Shown here in pieces: positions 17,401 through 25,447 of a stretch of 64,000 bases of DNA. A model generated the notes under the pieces. That model did no database searches, was not told the DNA's origin, and saw only the letters and a list, made by a program, of their open reading frames with translations. The translations under genes were made by a program, and so were the position numbers. The stretch is from Thermoleophilum album (GTDB lineage Bacteria > Actinomycetota > Thermoleophilia > Solirubrobacterales > Thermoleophilaceae), in contig NZ_FNWJ01000002.1 in assembly GCF_900108055.1 (NCBI RefSeq), positions 258,382-322,381 of the forward strand. Direction: 5' to 3'. The stretch's first letter is position 1. Each line of letters starts with the position of its first letter.

Positions 17401-18534
17401 GTGCGTCCAGCGAGCGTGAGGACGCGAGCGCGTCGGTGGCGTCGGCACCCCGCTAGCGCATTGTGCGGGTGGCTGGTGCTGGGCGCGGGGGTGATCGGCG
17501 CGCTGGCGCCGCCGGCCGACGCGCGCGCGGGCGCGCCACCGCTGCGCTTCGGTATTACGCCGTTGGCGCAGGCCGGGCAGATCGGCGACCGCCCAGCGCC
17601 AGCGGTCGGTGAGCGCCTCGAGCGGACGTTCGCGGCGCTCGATCGGCTGCGCCCACCGCGGGCACCGTTCGTCGTGCGCCTCAACCGCTTCTTCTGGTCG
17701 GACGGCGAGCGCGCCTTCACCCGCTACCTCGCGCTCGCCAGGCGGTTCGCCGGCCGCGGCTATCTGGTGGAGCTGCAGGTTCGCTACCGGCCGCCTGTCG
17801 GCCACGAGGGCGATATCGCCGCCTGGGCGCGCCACGTCCGCGAGGTCGTACGTCGCTTCGGACGGATTCGCAACGTGGTGGCGCTGCAGATCGCCAACGA
17901 GGTGAATTTCGACTTCTCGCGCGACTCTTCGGATGGCGCATTCCGCGGGGCCCGTCGTGCGCTCGTGGCCGGCGTGATCGCCGCGCAAAATGAGAAACAG
18001 CGCCTGCGCCTGCGCCGGCTGGAGGTCGGTTTCAACTGGGCTTACCGGCGCGACGAGGCTTACGAGCGGGACTTTTGGCGCGACCTTCGGCGCCTGGGTG
18101 GTCGGCGTTTCCTGCGAGCGGTCGACTGGGTCGGTATCGACGCCTACCCGGGGACCGTGTTGCCTCGCCCGAGCCCCGGTCTCGACGAGGGCCTAGCGTT
18201 GGTCACGGCGGTTCGCGAGCTGCGCGGCTACATGCAGCTTGCGGGTCTCCCGCGAAGCACGCCCGTGCGCATCGAGGAGTGTGGCTGGCCGACCTTCCCG
18301 GGGCGCTCGGAGCGCTATCAAGCGACCGCCTTGGAACGCATGGTCCGCGCCGCCTGGCGAGCGCGGCGCGAGCTCGGGATCACCGACCTGCGCTGGTTCA
18401 ACCTGCGTGACGGTGACAGCTCGTCACCGCTGCCCTTCCAGCACTTCGGGCTGTTGCGCAGCGACTACAGCGCCAAGCCGGCGTTCGCGGTGTTCCGGCA
18501 GTTGCTGCGCACGCTGCTGGCTGCTGGCCGCTAG
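17401..18534 (+). CDS. Secreted glycoside-hydrolase-like protein (clan GH-A fold likely)
   Basis: A 377-residue exported protein. A basic start is followed by a hydrophobic segment (about 18-36) and an Ala-rich cleavage region (PPADARAGA). The body looks like a TIM-barrel glycosidase: ALQIANEVN places a Glu after Asn as in the clan GH-A acid/base, and RIEECGWPT resembles the nucleophile strand of GH17/GH53-like enzymes. The family and substrate cannot be named. Three in-frame GTGs compete (17386, 17398, 17401); the last has GGGAGGG at a good distance. It diverges from the ABC exporter operon. Confidence 0.65.
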   Translation: MRPASVRTRARRWRRHPASALCGWLVLGAGVIGALAPPADARAGAPPLRFGITPLAQAGQIGDRPAPAVGERLERTFAALDRLRPPRAPFVVRLNRFFWSDGERAFTRYLALARRFAGRGYLVELQVRYRPPVGHEGDIAAWARHVREVVRRFGRIRNVVALQIANEVNFDFSRDSSDGAFRGARRALVAGVIAAQNEKQRLRLRRLEVGFNWAYRRDEAYERDFWRDLRRLGGRRFLRAVDWVGIDAYPGTVLPRPSPGLDEGLALVTAVRELRGYMQLAGLPRSTPVRIEECGWPTFPGRSERYQATALERMVRAAWRARRELGITDLRWFNLRDGDSSSPLPFQHFGLLRSDYSAKPAFAVFRQLLRTLLAAGR

Positions 18535-18536
18535 AA

Positions 18537-18567
18537 GCTCGCCGCGGCGAGCGGAAAAAAAATTTTT
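18537..18567 (+). terminator. Hairpin plus T run after the glycosidase-like gene
   Basis: GCTCGC and GCGAGC form a 6-bp stem with a CGCG loop starting three bases after the stop codon, followed by a run of eight A and five T. It is a modest intrinsic terminator candidate. Confidence 0.5.
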
Positions 18568-18678
18568 CGCCGAGGCCGCAAGTTTTCGCCGCCGCCTTCG
18601 TTTCCCCTGACAGAAGCGCCGAAAAAGACTTCCCCAGGGGGCAGGGGAATCGCCGACCGACATGGGAGGCGTCCAGCA
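18568..18678. other. Non-coding stretch with internal pairing; possible small RNA
   Basis: No convincing reading frame. TTCCCCTG (about 18602) can pair with CAGGGGAA (about 18643), and TTTTCGCCG-like words recur in both orientations. It lies between two terminator-like hairpins, so a short non-coding transcript ending at 18717 is possible; no known RNA family is recognised. Confidence 0.3.
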
Positions 18679-18716
18679 CGAGGGCGGTGTTGTGGGGGCA
18701 CCGCCCTCGTCCTTTT
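18679..18716 (+). terminator. Strong intrinsic terminator
   Basis: An 11-bp perfect stem (CGAGGGCGGTG pairing with CACCGCCCTCG), a 9-base loop, and TCCTTTTT directly after it. This is the most classical intrinsic terminator in the window. No annotated gene ends immediately before it; it may terminate the glycosidase-like transcript or an unannotated RNA. Confidence 0.85.
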
Positions 18717-18837
18717 TCGGCGACCTTTCGAGGAAGGGGCGCAGGGCGGGCGGCGGCCTGTGGCTGGTCTAGCAGTAGCTCGAGCCGGCAACGCCGCGGG
18801 CATCGGTGCCGCCGGCTTCGCCCCGCGACTCTGCGGG

Positions 18838-18843
18838 TACGCT
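18838..18843 (+). promoter_or_regulatory. Probable -10 box for a leaderless mRNA
   Basis: TACGCT ends 6 bases before the GTG at 18850. Confidence 0.45.
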
Positions 18844-18849
18844 CGCCTT

Positions 18850-19227
18850 GTGCTGTGGCTGGTCGACGGCATGAACGTCGTGGCAGCAGGTCCCGCCGGA
18901 TGGCAGCGTGATCGCGACCGCGCGATGGCCGAGCTGGTCGGTCGGCTCGAGCGCCTCGTCGCGGCCACTGGCGACGACGTTTGCGTCGTGTTCGAGCGGC
19001 CGCCGCGGCCGCCGCTGCGCTCGCCGCTCGTGGAGATCGTGCACGCGCGGCGAGCTGGACGCGACGCCGGTGACTTTGAGCTCGTTAAGCGCTTGCGGCG
19101 GGAGCGCAGCCCGCAGGGCGTGTGTGTCGTCACCTCCGACGCCTGGCTAGCCGACGCCGCGCGCGCGGTGGGAGCGGTCGTTGTCTCGGCGCAGAGCTTT
19201 CGCCGCAGGCTCGACCAGCTCGTCTGA
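18850..19227 (+). CDS. NYN/YacP-like PIN-fold RNA-binding protein
   Basis: A 125-residue protein of the NYN/YacP type, a PIN-related fold often with ribonuclease activity. It opens with the first acidic motif LWLVDGMNVV, has a second Asp pair at DDVCVVFE and a third acidic position in VCVVTSDAWLADAA. These match the spacing of the catalytic acidic cluster. GTG 18850 puts the first strand at the N-terminus as expected; the frame is open further to GTG 18760 but that region lies over the putative promoter. It seems monocistronic. The target RNA is unknown. Confidence 0.72.
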   Translation: MLWLVDGMNVVAAGPAGWQRDRDRAMAELVGRLERLVAATGDDVCVVFERPPRPPLRSPLVEIVHARRAGRDAGDFELVKRLRRERSPQGVCVVTSDAWLADAARAVGAVVVSAQSFRRRLDQLV

Positions 19228-19317
19228 TACCCGCCGAGCGGCCCCGACTAGCCGAGCTGCCCCACCGCTAGCGGCGCTTCAGTGCGGCGATCGTGAGAGG
19301 ATGGCGAGCTCGGTCCC

Positions 19318-20277
19318 GTGGTCGCGAAGATGCCGAAGCCGCTCATCATTGCTGCGTCAGTGCTCGCATTTGCGCTGACTGCGAGCGCTTTCACTGCCCT
19401 CCCCGCTCCCTCCGAGGGCCGGCGCTACGCCGCGGCTGCTGCGGCGGCGCGCGCGCAACCCGCTCGTTTCACGCCGCCGCCCGCACCCACCGGTCTCGAC
19501 CCCAACCCCTGTATAGATCCGCTGCAGCGCAAGCGGCTGTACTGCCCGGATCTCGTGATGAAGCGACCGTTCGGGTTGTACGTCGACGCTCGCACGCAAC
19601 CGGGGCGCCTGCTACTGCGGGCGGGCAACTCGATCGACAACATCGGTGCCGGGCCCGCTGAGCTGCACGGGGTGCGACGCAAGGCGAGCTGGATGGTCGC
19701 CTGGCAGCGGATCTATCGGCGTGACGGGGGCCGCGTGCGCGTTCGCACGCGCGCCTACCTCTACTTCAAGCGCGCCCACCTCGGCTTGCGCTGGTGGAAG
19801 GTGTGGCGGGCAGCGCGCTTCGAGCTCTGGCGACTCGACCAGCGTGGTAGAGCGACCGTGCGGGTGCGCGTCGGTCCCAAGGTCTCGTACTGCTTTCGCG
19901 ACCTGCGACGCACCAGACCGTGGGTCATGCGCTCGCCCCAAACGCCCGTTTATCCGGCTTGCAGCACCGACCCGCAAGCACAGCGCGTGACGCTCGGGAC
20001 GTCTCCGGGGTGGTCCGACATCTACCCGCCCACTTACCCCGAACAGTGGATCGACGTCACCGGCTTGCACGGCTGCTTCGCCTACGTGCACGTCGCTGAC
20101 CCAGCGAACTCGATCTACGAGTCGAACGAGCGCAACAACCGCGCCGCCGTGGTCGTGCGCCTGCCCTACCGGTCAGGGCCGCAGGGATGCCCGAGGGCCA
20201 AGCTGCCAACACCCGAAGGGCCGTCAGCGCCCGAAGTGCCACCGCTCCCGCCCGATAACGGTGTCGACGCCTACTGA
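19318..20277 (+). CDS. Secreted lysyl-oxidase-like protein lacking the copper histidines
   Basis: A 319-residue exported protein with a signal peptide (hydrophobic about 8-25, Ala-rich cleavage site). The second half follows the lysyl oxidase family: KVSYCFRDL, YPACST, then LGTSPGWSDIYPPTYPEQW, IDVTGLHGCFAYVHV and SIYESNERNNRA. In true lysyl oxidases the copper site lies just before the ARFEL-type strand as several His; here that stretch reads RWWKVWRAARFELW, with no His. It may therefore be a non-catalytic binding protein. Start GTG 19318; ATG 19330 is an equally good alternative. A Pro-rich tail ends the protein. Confidence 0.65.
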   Translation: MVAKMPKPLIIAASVLAFALTASAFTALPAPSEGRRYAAAAAAARAQPARFTPPPAPTGLDPNPCIDPLQRKRLYCPDLVMKRPFGLYVDARTQPGRLLLRAGNSIDNIGAGPAELHGVRRKASWMVAWQRIYRRDGGRVRVRTRAYLYFKRAHLGLRWWKVWRAARFELWRLDQRGRATVRVRVGPKVSYCFRDLRRTRPWVMRSPQTPVYPACSTDPQAQRVTLGTSPGWSDIYPPTYPEQWIDVTGLHGCFAYVHVADPANSIYESNERNNRAAVVVRLPYRSGPQGCPRAKLPTPEGPSAPEVPPLPPDNGVDAY

Positions 20278-20324
20278 CCGCGCGTCGAAGCGGTGGAACA
20301 GCGGCGAAGAGTGGGGGAGGGGAG

Positions 20325-20397
20325 TAGCTCCGGCAGGATTCGAACCTGCGACCTCTCCATTATGAGTGGAGCGCTCTAACCGCTGAGCTACGGAGCC
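20325..20397 (-). tRNA. tRNA with CAT anticodon (elongator Met most likely)
   Basis: A 73-base cloverleaf on the minus strand: acceptor GGCTCCG with CGGAGCT (first pair G-U), anticodon loop CTCATAA, T arm GCAGGTTCGAATCCTGC. A G-U first pair and A discriminator occur in elongator tRNA-Met; a lysidine-modified tRNA-Ile2 also has CAT and cannot be excluded by eye. It is not initiator tRNA, since the three G-C pairs closing the anticodon stem are absent. Confidence 0.93.
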
Positions 20398-20420
20398 GCG
20401 CGACCCCCAAGATTAGCCCC

Positions 20421-21302
20421 GTGTTGCTCGCCGTACCGAACGTCAGCGAAGGGCGCGATCGCCGCCTGCTCGGCGAACTAGCCGGTGCTTTCGAGCCGTG
20501 GCTGCTGCTTGACCTCCACGCCGATCCCGACCACAACCGGTCGGTGCTCTCGCTTGCCTCCCAAAAGGCCGATCAGCCGGCGGTAGAAGGGCTGCTTGCA
20601 GGCGTTCGCCGCTGTCTCGCCGCGATCGACCTGGCCAGCCACGAGGGCGTCCATCCGCGGGTTGGTGCGGTCGATGTCTTGCCGATCGTTTATCCCCGCG
20701 AGCAAGAGCGCTCGCGCGCGATCGCCCTGGCCCTGACCGTGGCGGCGCGGATCGGCGACGAGTTGACGCTGCCGGTGTTCCTGTACGGGGAGCTCGCCAC
20801 CGATCCCGCTCACCGCGAACGCGCTGAACTGCGACGCGGCGGTCCCGAAGAACTCGGCAGGCGACTCGCCAGCGGCGAGCTGCGACCGGATTTCGGACCC
20901 GCCGTTCTCGACCCTCGTGCCGGCGCCTTGCTCGTCACCGCGCGCCCGCCGCTGGTGGCCTTCAACGTAGAGCTGCGCGATGGTGATCTCGCGCTGGCGC
21001 GCCGCGTGGCTGCCGAGCTGCGCGAGTCGGCAGGGGGACCGAGCGGTCTGCGAGCGATCGGCGTACCGTTGCCGTCGCGCGGCACCGTGCAGGTGTCGTT
21101 CAACGTGCACGACCCGCTGCGCGTGCCGCTCGCTGAGATCGTTGCCCTGGTGCGCCAGCGCGCCCCGGTCGCCAGCGCGGAGATCGTCGGTCTCGTTCCG
21201 GCGGCAGCGCTCGAAGGTTTCCCCGAGGACGTCCCGCTGCGTGACTTCGACCGCGACCGGCAGGTGCTCGAGCGAGCCCTCGCGCGGTTGCGCAAGAGCT
21301 GA
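20421..21302 (+). CDS. ftcD: Glutamate formimidoyltransferase (single-domain FtcD)
   Basis: Transfers the formimino group of formiminoglutamate to tetrahydrofolate in histidine breakdown. The 293 residues cover only the transferase part: LLAVPNVSEGRD at the N-terminus, HADPDHNRSVLSL (active-site His near 37), HPRVGAVDVLPIV, and the C-terminal SFNVHDPLRVPL. The cyclodeaminase domain of the mammalian enzyme is absent, as usual in bacteria. The GTG start lies right behind GATTAG, again with almost no leader. No hut genes are nearby, so the physiological role is inferred from family only. Confidence 0.88.
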   Translation: MLLAVPNVSEGRDRRLLGELAGAFEPWLLLDLHADPDHNRSVLSLASQKADQPAVEGLLAGVRRCLAAIDLASHEGVHPRVGAVDVLPIVYPREQERSRAIALALTVAARIGDELTLPVFLYGELATDPAHRERAELRRGGPEELGRRLASGELRPDFGPAVLDPRAGALLVTARPPLVAFNVELRDGDLALARRVAAELRESAGGPSGLRAIGVPLPSRGTVQVSFNVHDPLRVPLAEIVALVRQRAPVASAEIVGLVPAAALEGFPEDVPLRDFDRDRQVLERALARLRKS

Positions 21303-21341
21303 GGTCGCAAAGTTCGCTCCGGCCCGCGGCGGGGGCCGCGA

Positions 21342-21347
21342 TACGCT
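21342..21347 (+). promoter_or_regulatory. Probable -10 box for a leaderless mRNA
   Basis: TACGCT (in GATACGCT) ends 10 bases before the ATG at 21358. Confidence 0.5.
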
Positions 21348-21357
21348 GCCGCCCGGA

Positions 21358-21726
21358 ATGGGCGAGACGCGCAGACGGCGACGACGTAAACACCGTGGTA
21401 CACCCGCCGGCACGGTCGAACGCAAGCGCGGCCAGCCGGCGGCCCGGCAGCGCACGCGGGGGCCCGGATACCGCCATCCGACCGACCGTCTCCTGCAGCC
21501 GCCCAGCTGGCGTCAATCGGCGACGCGCGCAGCGATCGCGGCCGTGATCGTCGCCGTCGTCTTCGTGGTGATCGGACGTCCACCGCTGGTCGCGGCAGGG
21601 CTCGCGGCTTTCATGTTCCTGATCTACGTGCCCCTGGGGTACGCCACCGATCGGGCGCTTTGGCGCTGGCGCGCGCGGCGGCTGGGAGCTGCCCGCCGCG
21701 GGCGCGATGGCCGCGGGAAGGGCTAG
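21358..21726 (+). CDS. Small basic membrane protein
   Basis: A 122-residue protein of unknown function. The first 60 residues are very Arg/Lys-rich (it opens MGETRRRRRRKHRG) and probably cytosolic and disordered. Two hydrophobic segments follow (about 63-80 and 82-100), then a second basic tail. Such a charge pattern suggests binding of nucleic acid or membrane lipid, but no family is recognised. ATG 21358 is preferred because of the TANNNT box; the frame extends upstream within ftcD. Its TAG stop forms part of the -10 box of the next gene. Confidence 0.6.
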   Translation: MGETRRRRRRKHRGTPAGTVERKRGQPAARQRTRGPGYRHPTDRLLQPPSWRQSATRAAIAAVIVAVVFVVIGRPPLVAAGLAAFMFLIYVPLGYATDRALWRWRARRLGAARRGRDGRGKG

Positions 21727-21729
21727 GCT
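21724..21729 (+). promoter_or_regulatory. Probable -10 box overlapping the previous stop codon
   Basis: TAGGCT ends 7 bases before the GTG at 21737; its TAG is the stop codon of the upstream gene. Confidence 0.5.
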
Positions 21730-21736
21730 CGCGGGC

Positions 21737-22381
21737 GTGGACGTACGCTGCTTCACTGTCGGCCCAGTCGCCGAGAACTGCTACCTGGTGCGTGAGAGCA
21801 GCGCGCCGGGGGCCCGCGCGTTGCTGGTGGACCCGGGCGATGAGCCTGATCGCCTCGCGCAAGCGATCGACAGCTTGCAGGCGCGCGTCGAGGCGATCCT
21901 CATCACGCACTGCCACTTCGACCACATCGGCGCCGTCGCCCCGATGGCGCGCAAGACTGGTGCGCCGGTGTGGGTTCCGGCCGGCGAGCAGCACGTGCTT
22001 GCGGACATCAACAGCTACGTTCCTTGGCCCGGGTTTGGCCCGTTCGAGAGCTGGCAGGCTGAGCACACAGTGGTGGGGGGAGAGAGGCTCGAGCTTGCGG
22101 GGCTCACGATCGAGGTGATCGCGACCCCTGGCCACAGCCCTGCGCACGTGAGCTACTGGATCGCCGACGAGCTCGCGCTCTTTTCGGGCGACGTGTTGTT
22201 CCGCGGGTCGGTCGGTCGCACCGACCTGCCCGGCGCCGACTGGAACACGCTGCTCGCGAGCATCCGCGCGTTGCTGGATCGTCTGCCCGGGGAGACGGTC
22301 GTCTACCCCGGGCACATGGGAATCACCACGCTCGAGCGGGAACGGCTGACGAACCCGTTCCTCGCCGAGATCGCGCGCTGA
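21737..22381 (+). CDS. Metallo-beta-lactamase-fold hydrolase (glyoxalase II-like)
   Basis: A 214-residue hydrolase with a binuclear metal site. The signature THCHFDHIGA (HxHxDH) is near residue 57, the third metal His is in ATPGHSPAHVSY near 135, the bridging Asp is in FSGDVLFRGSVGRTDLPG near 158, and the last His is in VYPGHMG near 193. The layout is that of glyoxalase II-like thioesterases. GTG 21737 gives the usual N-terminus (VRCFTVGPVAENCYLV); an ATG at 21707 overlaps the previous gene. hisS follows within two bases, a linkage seen in many genomes. Confidence 0.85.
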   Translation: MDVRCFTVGPVAENCYLVRESSAPGARALLVDPGDEPDRLAQAIDSLQARVEAILITHCHFDHIGAVAPMARKTGAPVWVPAGEQHVLADINSYVPWPGFGPFESWQAEHTVVGGERLELAGLTIEVIATPGHSPAHVSYWIADELALFSGDVLFRGSVGRTDLPGADWNTLLASIRALLDRLPGETVVYPGHMGITTLERERLTNPFLAEIAR

Positions 22382-22382
22382 C

Positions 22383-23654
22383 GTGCCGGGCGAGCGGCCA
22401 CGGGCCCCGCGTGGGACCTTCGACGTCTTGCCCCCAGAGAGTGAGCGCCGCGAGCGCCTGCGCGCGCTCTGCGCGGAAGTGCTGGCGGGAGCCGGCTACC
22501 GCTACGTCGAGACGCCGGTGATCGAGCACACGGAACTGTTCGTCCGCGGCGTGGGGGAGGCGACCGACATCGTCCGCAAGGAGATGTTCACGTTCGCCGA
22601 CAAGGGTGGCCGCTCCCTTACCCTCCGTCCCGAAAACACCGCGGGCATCTGCCGAGCCTATGTCGAACACGGCATGCACAAATGGCCGCAGCCGGTTCGT
22701 CTCTGGTACTGGGGCCCCTTCTTCCGCCACGAAGCACCGCAAGCGGGCCGCTACCGGCAGTTCACGCAGGTCGGCGCGGAAGCGCTGGGATCCGACGATC
22801 CGGCGCTCGACGCGGAACTGATCCTGCTGCTGCGGGAGATTCTCGAACGCGCCGGCGCACGGCACCTGCGACTGCGGCTCGCGAGCCTTGGCAGCCCCGC
22901 TACGCGGGCCGTCTACGCCGAGGAGCTGCGCCAGTACTTGAAGCAGCGCGAGCAGCTGCTGGCCCCAGAGGTGCGCGAACGGATCGACAAGAACCCGCTG
23001 CGCGCCTTCGATTCCGATCACCCGAGCACGCGGGCGGTGATGGCTCAGGCGCCGCGGCTGCTCGACCGGCTGGACGCCGATGATCGCGAGCACTTCGCCT
23101 GCGTGCGGGCACTACTCGATGCCGTCGGCGTCGAGTACGAGGTCGATCCGACGCTCGTGCGCGGGCTCGACTATTACACGCGCACCGTGTTCGAGTTCGA
23201 GTCACAAGCGCTCGGCGCGCAGCGAGGGGTCGGCGGCGGCGGCCGCTACGACCGCTTGATCGAGGAGCTCGGGGGGCCGCCCACCGCCGCCTGCGGCTGG
23301 GCGGCTGGGGTCGAGCGGATCCTGCTGGCGGCCGGCGATCAGCCGGCGAGCGAAAGCCATGTGGACGTTCTGGTCGCAACGGTCGACGCGGCGCGGGCGG
23401 CGCGCGCCCTGACGCTGGCGCGCGAGCTGCGCTCGCTGGGCCTACGTGTCGAGCTCGGCGATTCACGGCGAGCGTTGCGCCGGCAGTTGCGTCACGCTGA
23501 CCGCCTCGGTGCGCGAGCGGCGGTAATCGTTGGTGACGACCTCCAGCTCAAACGCCTCGCCGATGGCAGCCAGGTGGCGATCGGCGGGGCCGCGGAGGTC
23601 GTCGAGATCCTGCGAACGCAGGACCCGTCGCAGGTCGGTCAGGAGGCGTCGTGA
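22383..23654 (+). CDS. hisS: Histidyl-tRNA synthetase
   Basis: Class II synthetase charging tRNA-His, 423 residues, the usual length. Motifs: RGTFDVLPPES at the N-terminus, motif 1 region with YVETPVIEHTELFVRG, motif 2 LRPENTAGICRAYVEH, the His-binding LVRGLDYYTRTVFEF and motif 3 GGGGRYDRLIEELGG. A C-terminal anticodon-binding domain follows from about 330. The GTG start lies one base after the preceding stop, and a GTGA overlap couples it to aspS. Nothing unusual is seen. Confidence 0.97.
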   Translation: MPGERPRAPRGTFDVLPPESERRERLRALCAEVLAGAGYRYVETPVIEHTELFVRGVGEATDIVRKEMFTFADKGGRSLTLRPENTAGICRAYVEHGMHKWPQPVRLWYWGPFFRHEAPQAGRYRQFTQVGAEALGSDDPALDAELILLLREILERAGARHLRLRLASLGSPATRAVYAEELRQYLKQREQLLAPEVRERIDKNPLRAFDSDHPSTRAVMAQAPRLLDRLDADDREHFACVRALLDAVGVEYEVDPTLVRGLDYYTRTVFEFESQALGAQRGVGGGGRYDRLIEELGGPPTAACGWAAGVERILLAAGDQPASESHVDVLVATVDAARAARALTLARELRSLGLRVELGDSRRALRRQLRHADRLGARAAVIVGDDLQLKRLADGSQVAIGGAAEVVEILRTQDPSQVGQEAS

Positions 23655-25447
23655 CCGAGCCGCGCGGGAACCGCTTCCGCGACTGCTGGGCGGGCGAGCT
23701 GCGCCGTGCCGACGCGGGACGGACGGTGCGGCTCGCGGGCTGGGTCCATCGCCGCCGTGATCACGGCGGGGTGGTGTTCTGCGATCTCCGCGACCGCAGC
23801 GGGATCGTTCAGCTGGTCTTTCGTCCCGAGGAAGCGCCGGACGTGCACGAGGCCGCACGCCGGCTGCGGGCGGAGGATGTGATCACGGTCCGCGGGTCCG
23901 TCGTCGAACGCACCCCCGAGACCGTGAATCCCGATCTCGCGACCGGAGAGATCGAGGTAGTCGTCGAGCAGCTCGAGCGCCTAGCGGCGTCCGAGACACC
24001 ACCCTTTCCGATCGACGAGCCGCGCCAGCTTGGCGAGGAGACGCGGTTGCGGTACCGCTTCCTCGACCTGCGTCGCGACGCGATGCGTGAGGCACTGCTG
24101 CTGCGCGACCGGGTTTACCGCGAAATCCGTGACCAACTTGCCGAGGACGGTTTCGTCGAGGTCGAGACGCCACTCCTGACCCGCTCGACTCCAGAGGGGG
24201 CGCGCGACTTCTTGGTGCCCGCGCGCCTGCGACCCGGCACCTTCTACGCGCTGCCCCAATCGCCGCAGCTCTTCAAGCAGCTGCTGATGATCGCCGGCTA
24301 CGAGCGCTACTTCCAAATCGCCCGCTGCTTCCGGGACGAGGACCTGCGCGCCGACCGTCAGCCGGAGTTCACGCAGCTCGACATCGAGATGTCGTTCGTG
24401 GACGAGGACGACGTGATCGAGCTCTGCGATCGCTTGATCGCTCGCCTGCTCGCGCTCGGCGGGATCGAAGTGCAATTGCCAATCGAGCGGGTGCGCTACG
24501 ACGACCTGCTGCTGCGCTACGGATCGGATCGCGCCGACCGCCGGATCGGTCGCGAGATTCACGACCTCAGCGACGTCTTCCGGTCCAGCGGCTTCAGGGT
24601 GTTCGCCGAGACGCTCGCCAAGGGCGGCTGCGTGCGTGGTTTCGCCTGCAGCGGAGAGTTCCCGCGACGTCGCTTCGACGAGCTGACAGAGCGCGCGCGC
24701 GAGCTGGGGGCCGCCGGCCTCGTTTGGGGACAGGTCGAGGAGGGCGGCACCTGGCGCTCACCGGTCGCGAAGTTCCTGACCGCAGAAGAGATGCGCACGG
24801 CCGTTGAAAAACTGGGGGCGCGGGTCGGTGACGCCTTGTTGCTGGTGGCCGACGCTCCCGCCCGCGCCGCTGCGGTACTCGGGACGTTGCGGGTCGAGGC
24901 GGCGCCGGTCGAGCCGCAGGGTCACGACGTCTACTGGGTGGTTGATTTCCCGATGTTCGAGTGGAACGAGGAGGAGCAGCGGCTCGATCCGCTGCACCAT
25001 CCCTTCACCGCGCCGACCGGCGATCTGGCTGGCGATCCGACGAGCTGGCGAAGCCGCGCCTACGACCTCGTGGTCGACGGTTGGGAGCTCGGGGGCGGTT
25101 CGATCCGCATCAGCGATTACGATCTCCAGCTACGAGTGTTGGCGGCGCTCGGGATCGACCAGCGAGAGGCCCACGAGAAGTTCGGCTTTTTGCTCGAAGC
25201 GCTGCGTTACGGAGCGCCGCCGCACGGCGGCATCGCCTTCGGCCTTGACCGACTCGTCGCCCTACTCGCGGGTCGCGATTCGATCCGCGATGTGATCGCC
25301 TTCCCCAAATCCGCGAGCGGCGCAGATCCCTTGACCGGTGCGCCAGCACCGGTCTCGCCGCGACAGCTCGAAGAGCTGGGTATCCGCCTGGCGCCGGGCG
25401 TCGCCGCTGCTGACGAGCGATTTGCGGTGCGCGAGCGCCGCTGCTAG
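23651..25447 (+). CDS. aspS: Aspartyl-tRNA synthetase, probably non-discriminating
   Basis: Bacterial-type class II synthetase, 598 residues: OB-fold anticodon domain (1-110), catalytic core with DLRRDAMREALLLRD and FRDEDLRADRQPEFTQLD, the bacterial GAD insertion (about 290-420), and motif 3 GIAFGLDRLVALLAG. The anticodon domain reads HRRRDHGGVVF; a His at this place is found in non-discriminating enzymes (for example from Pseudomonas) that also charge tRNA-Asn, which a GatCAB amidotransferase then repairs. GTG overlaps the hisS stop. The non-discriminating call is inference; no gat genes are in the window. Confidence 0.95.
   Translation: MTEPRGNRFRDCWAGELRRADAGRTVRLAGWVHRRRDHGGVVFCDLRDRSGIVQLVFRPEEAPDVHEAARRLRAEDVITVRGSVVERTPETVNPDLATGEIEVVVEQLERLAASETPPFPIDEPRQLGEETRLRYRFLDLRRDAMREALLLRDRVYREIRDQLAEDGFVEVETPLLTRSTPEGARDFLVPARLRPGTFYALPQSPQLFKQLLMIAGYERYFQIARCFRDEDLRADRQPEFTQLDIEMSFVDEDDVIELCDRLIARLLALGGIEVQLPIERVRYDDLLLRYGSDRADRRIGREIHDLSDVFRSSGFRVFAETLAKGGCVRGFACSGEFPRRRFDELTERARELGAAGLVWGQVEEGGTWRSPVAKFLTAEEMRTAVEKLGARVGDALLLVADAPARAAAVLGTLRVEAAPVEPQGHDVYWVVDFPMFEWNEEEQRLDPLHHPFTAPTGDLAGDPTSWRSRAYDLVVDGWELGGGSIRISDYDLQLRVLAALGIDQREAHEKFGFLLEALRYGAPPHGGIAFGLDRLVALLAGRDSIRDVIAFPKSASGADPLTGAPAPVSPRQLEELGIRLAPGVAAADERFAVRERRC

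Noticed and set aside
18568-18717. Known riboswitch (ydaO/c-di-AMP, cobalamin, SAM) before the NYN gene
   Set aside because: No conserved core of these classes could be matched, and a terminator ends the region 130 bases before the gene.
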